Origin: JBOGWY01 sp050694015
GTDB taxonomy: Bacteria; Actinomycetota; CADDZG01; WHSQ01
Direction of reading: 5' to 3'
DNA: 6,355 nucleotides
Assembly: GCA_050694015.1 (NCBI GenBank)
Contig: JBOGWY010000183.1
Span: forward strand, 1-6,355
Shown here: positions 6,126 to 6,355 of the stretch, piece after piece
Layout: the number at the start of each line of letters is the position of its first letter
Numbering within the stretch: the first letter of the stretch is position 1
Position numbers and translations under genes: made by a program
Notes under the pieces: model-generated
Told to the model about the DNA's origin: nothing
What the model saw: the letters and a program-made list of their open reading frames with translations, nothing else
Database searches by the model: none

Positions 6126-6355
6126 TTGTCTGACGCACACGACTCTTTCCCGATCCTCGGGATCGACTACCTGGAGTTCTACGTCGGTAACGCCAAACAG
6201 GCCGCGCACTACTACCGGTCGCTCGGCTTCACCCCGATCGCTTACCGCGGGCTCGAGACCGGGAGCCGCGACCGCGTGTCGTGGTGCGTGCAGCAGGGCG
6301 ACGTCCGCTTCGTCTTCACCGGTGCATTGTCCCCGGACGATCCGATCACCGATCA
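6126..6355 (+). CDS. hppD: 4-hydroxyphenylpyruvate dioxygenase, N-terminal part (runs off window)
   Basis: The first 76 codons of a vicinal-oxygen-chelate (VOC) fold enzyme are visible, starting at TTG. HppD is an Fe(II) dioxygenase that turns 4-hydroxyphenylpyruvate into homogentisate in tyrosine breakdown. The recognisable N-terminal signature is FPILGIDYLEFYVGNAKQAA (8-27), then HYYRSLGF (28-35) and ETGSRDRVSWCVQQGDVRFV (44-63). The block VGNAKQAAHYY with a following GSR is characteristic of actinobacterial HppD. The iron ligands and substrate-binding residues sit in the C-terminal half outside the window, so 4-hydroxymandelate synthase, a close paralogue acting on the same substrate, cannot be fully excluded. 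The gene lies 56 bases after nadB, the largest gap here, and may have its own promoter. A TAnnnT-like TATCCT at 6087-6092 is seen, but no convincing -35 element. Family is secure; exact product is likely rather than proven. Confidence 0.85.
   Translation, partial: MSDAHDSFPILGIDYLEFYVGNAKQAAHYYRSLGFTPIAYRGLETGSRDRVSWCVQQGDVRFVFTGALSPDDPITD

Noticed and set aside
6119..6133. Mini-ORF GTG GAA CTT GTC TGA overlapping the hppD start, as a leader peptide
   Set aside because: Its GTG lies within the Shine-Dalgarno and the upstream GGAGG copy is over 20 bases away, too far to serve it.

Overview
The window is GC-rich, gene-dense and entirely on the + strand, with almost no intergenic space. GTG and TTG starts, short Shine-Dalgarno-led overlaps, a [4Fe-4S]-type PurF and a 4-hydroxyphenylpyruvate dioxygenase N-terminus of actinobacterial style together suggest an Actinomycetota genome. 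A deep-branching or uncultured lineage is possible. The phylum is an inference and was not tested.

Layout: the C-terminal 250 codons of purL (1-753) abut purF (754-2217) with no spacer. purF overlaps a membrane GAF sensor histidine kinase (2196-3770) by 22 bases. An 11-base gap leads to a PaaG-like enoyl-CoA hydratase/isomerase family gene (3782-4567), whose stop overlaps the start of nadB (4567-6069) by one base. After a 56-base gap comes the 5' end of a 4-hydroxyphenylpyruvate dioxygenase gene (6126 to the window edge), which starts at TTG behind a strong Shine-Dalgarno. No stretch over 60 bases lacks a gene. I see no RNA gene, mobile element, CRISPR array or convincing intrinsic terminator.

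Function: PurL and PurF are de novo purine enzymes (FGAR amidotransferase step and PRPP amidotransferase). NadB starts de novo NAD synthesis from aspartate. The crotonase and HppD point to acyl-CoA/aromatic and tyrosine metabolism. The kinase has no response regulator in view. The junctions suggest one co-transcribed, translationally coupled unit from purL to nadB, with hppD possibly under separate control. The genes look like conventional housekeeping and catabolic families; I found no convincing new multi-gene system. The points most worth a second look are the kinase placed directly after purF, a palindrome made of unusual synonymous codons just before the nadB ribosome-binding site, and a hairpin plus duplicated Shine-Dalgarno-like sequence in the hppD leader.
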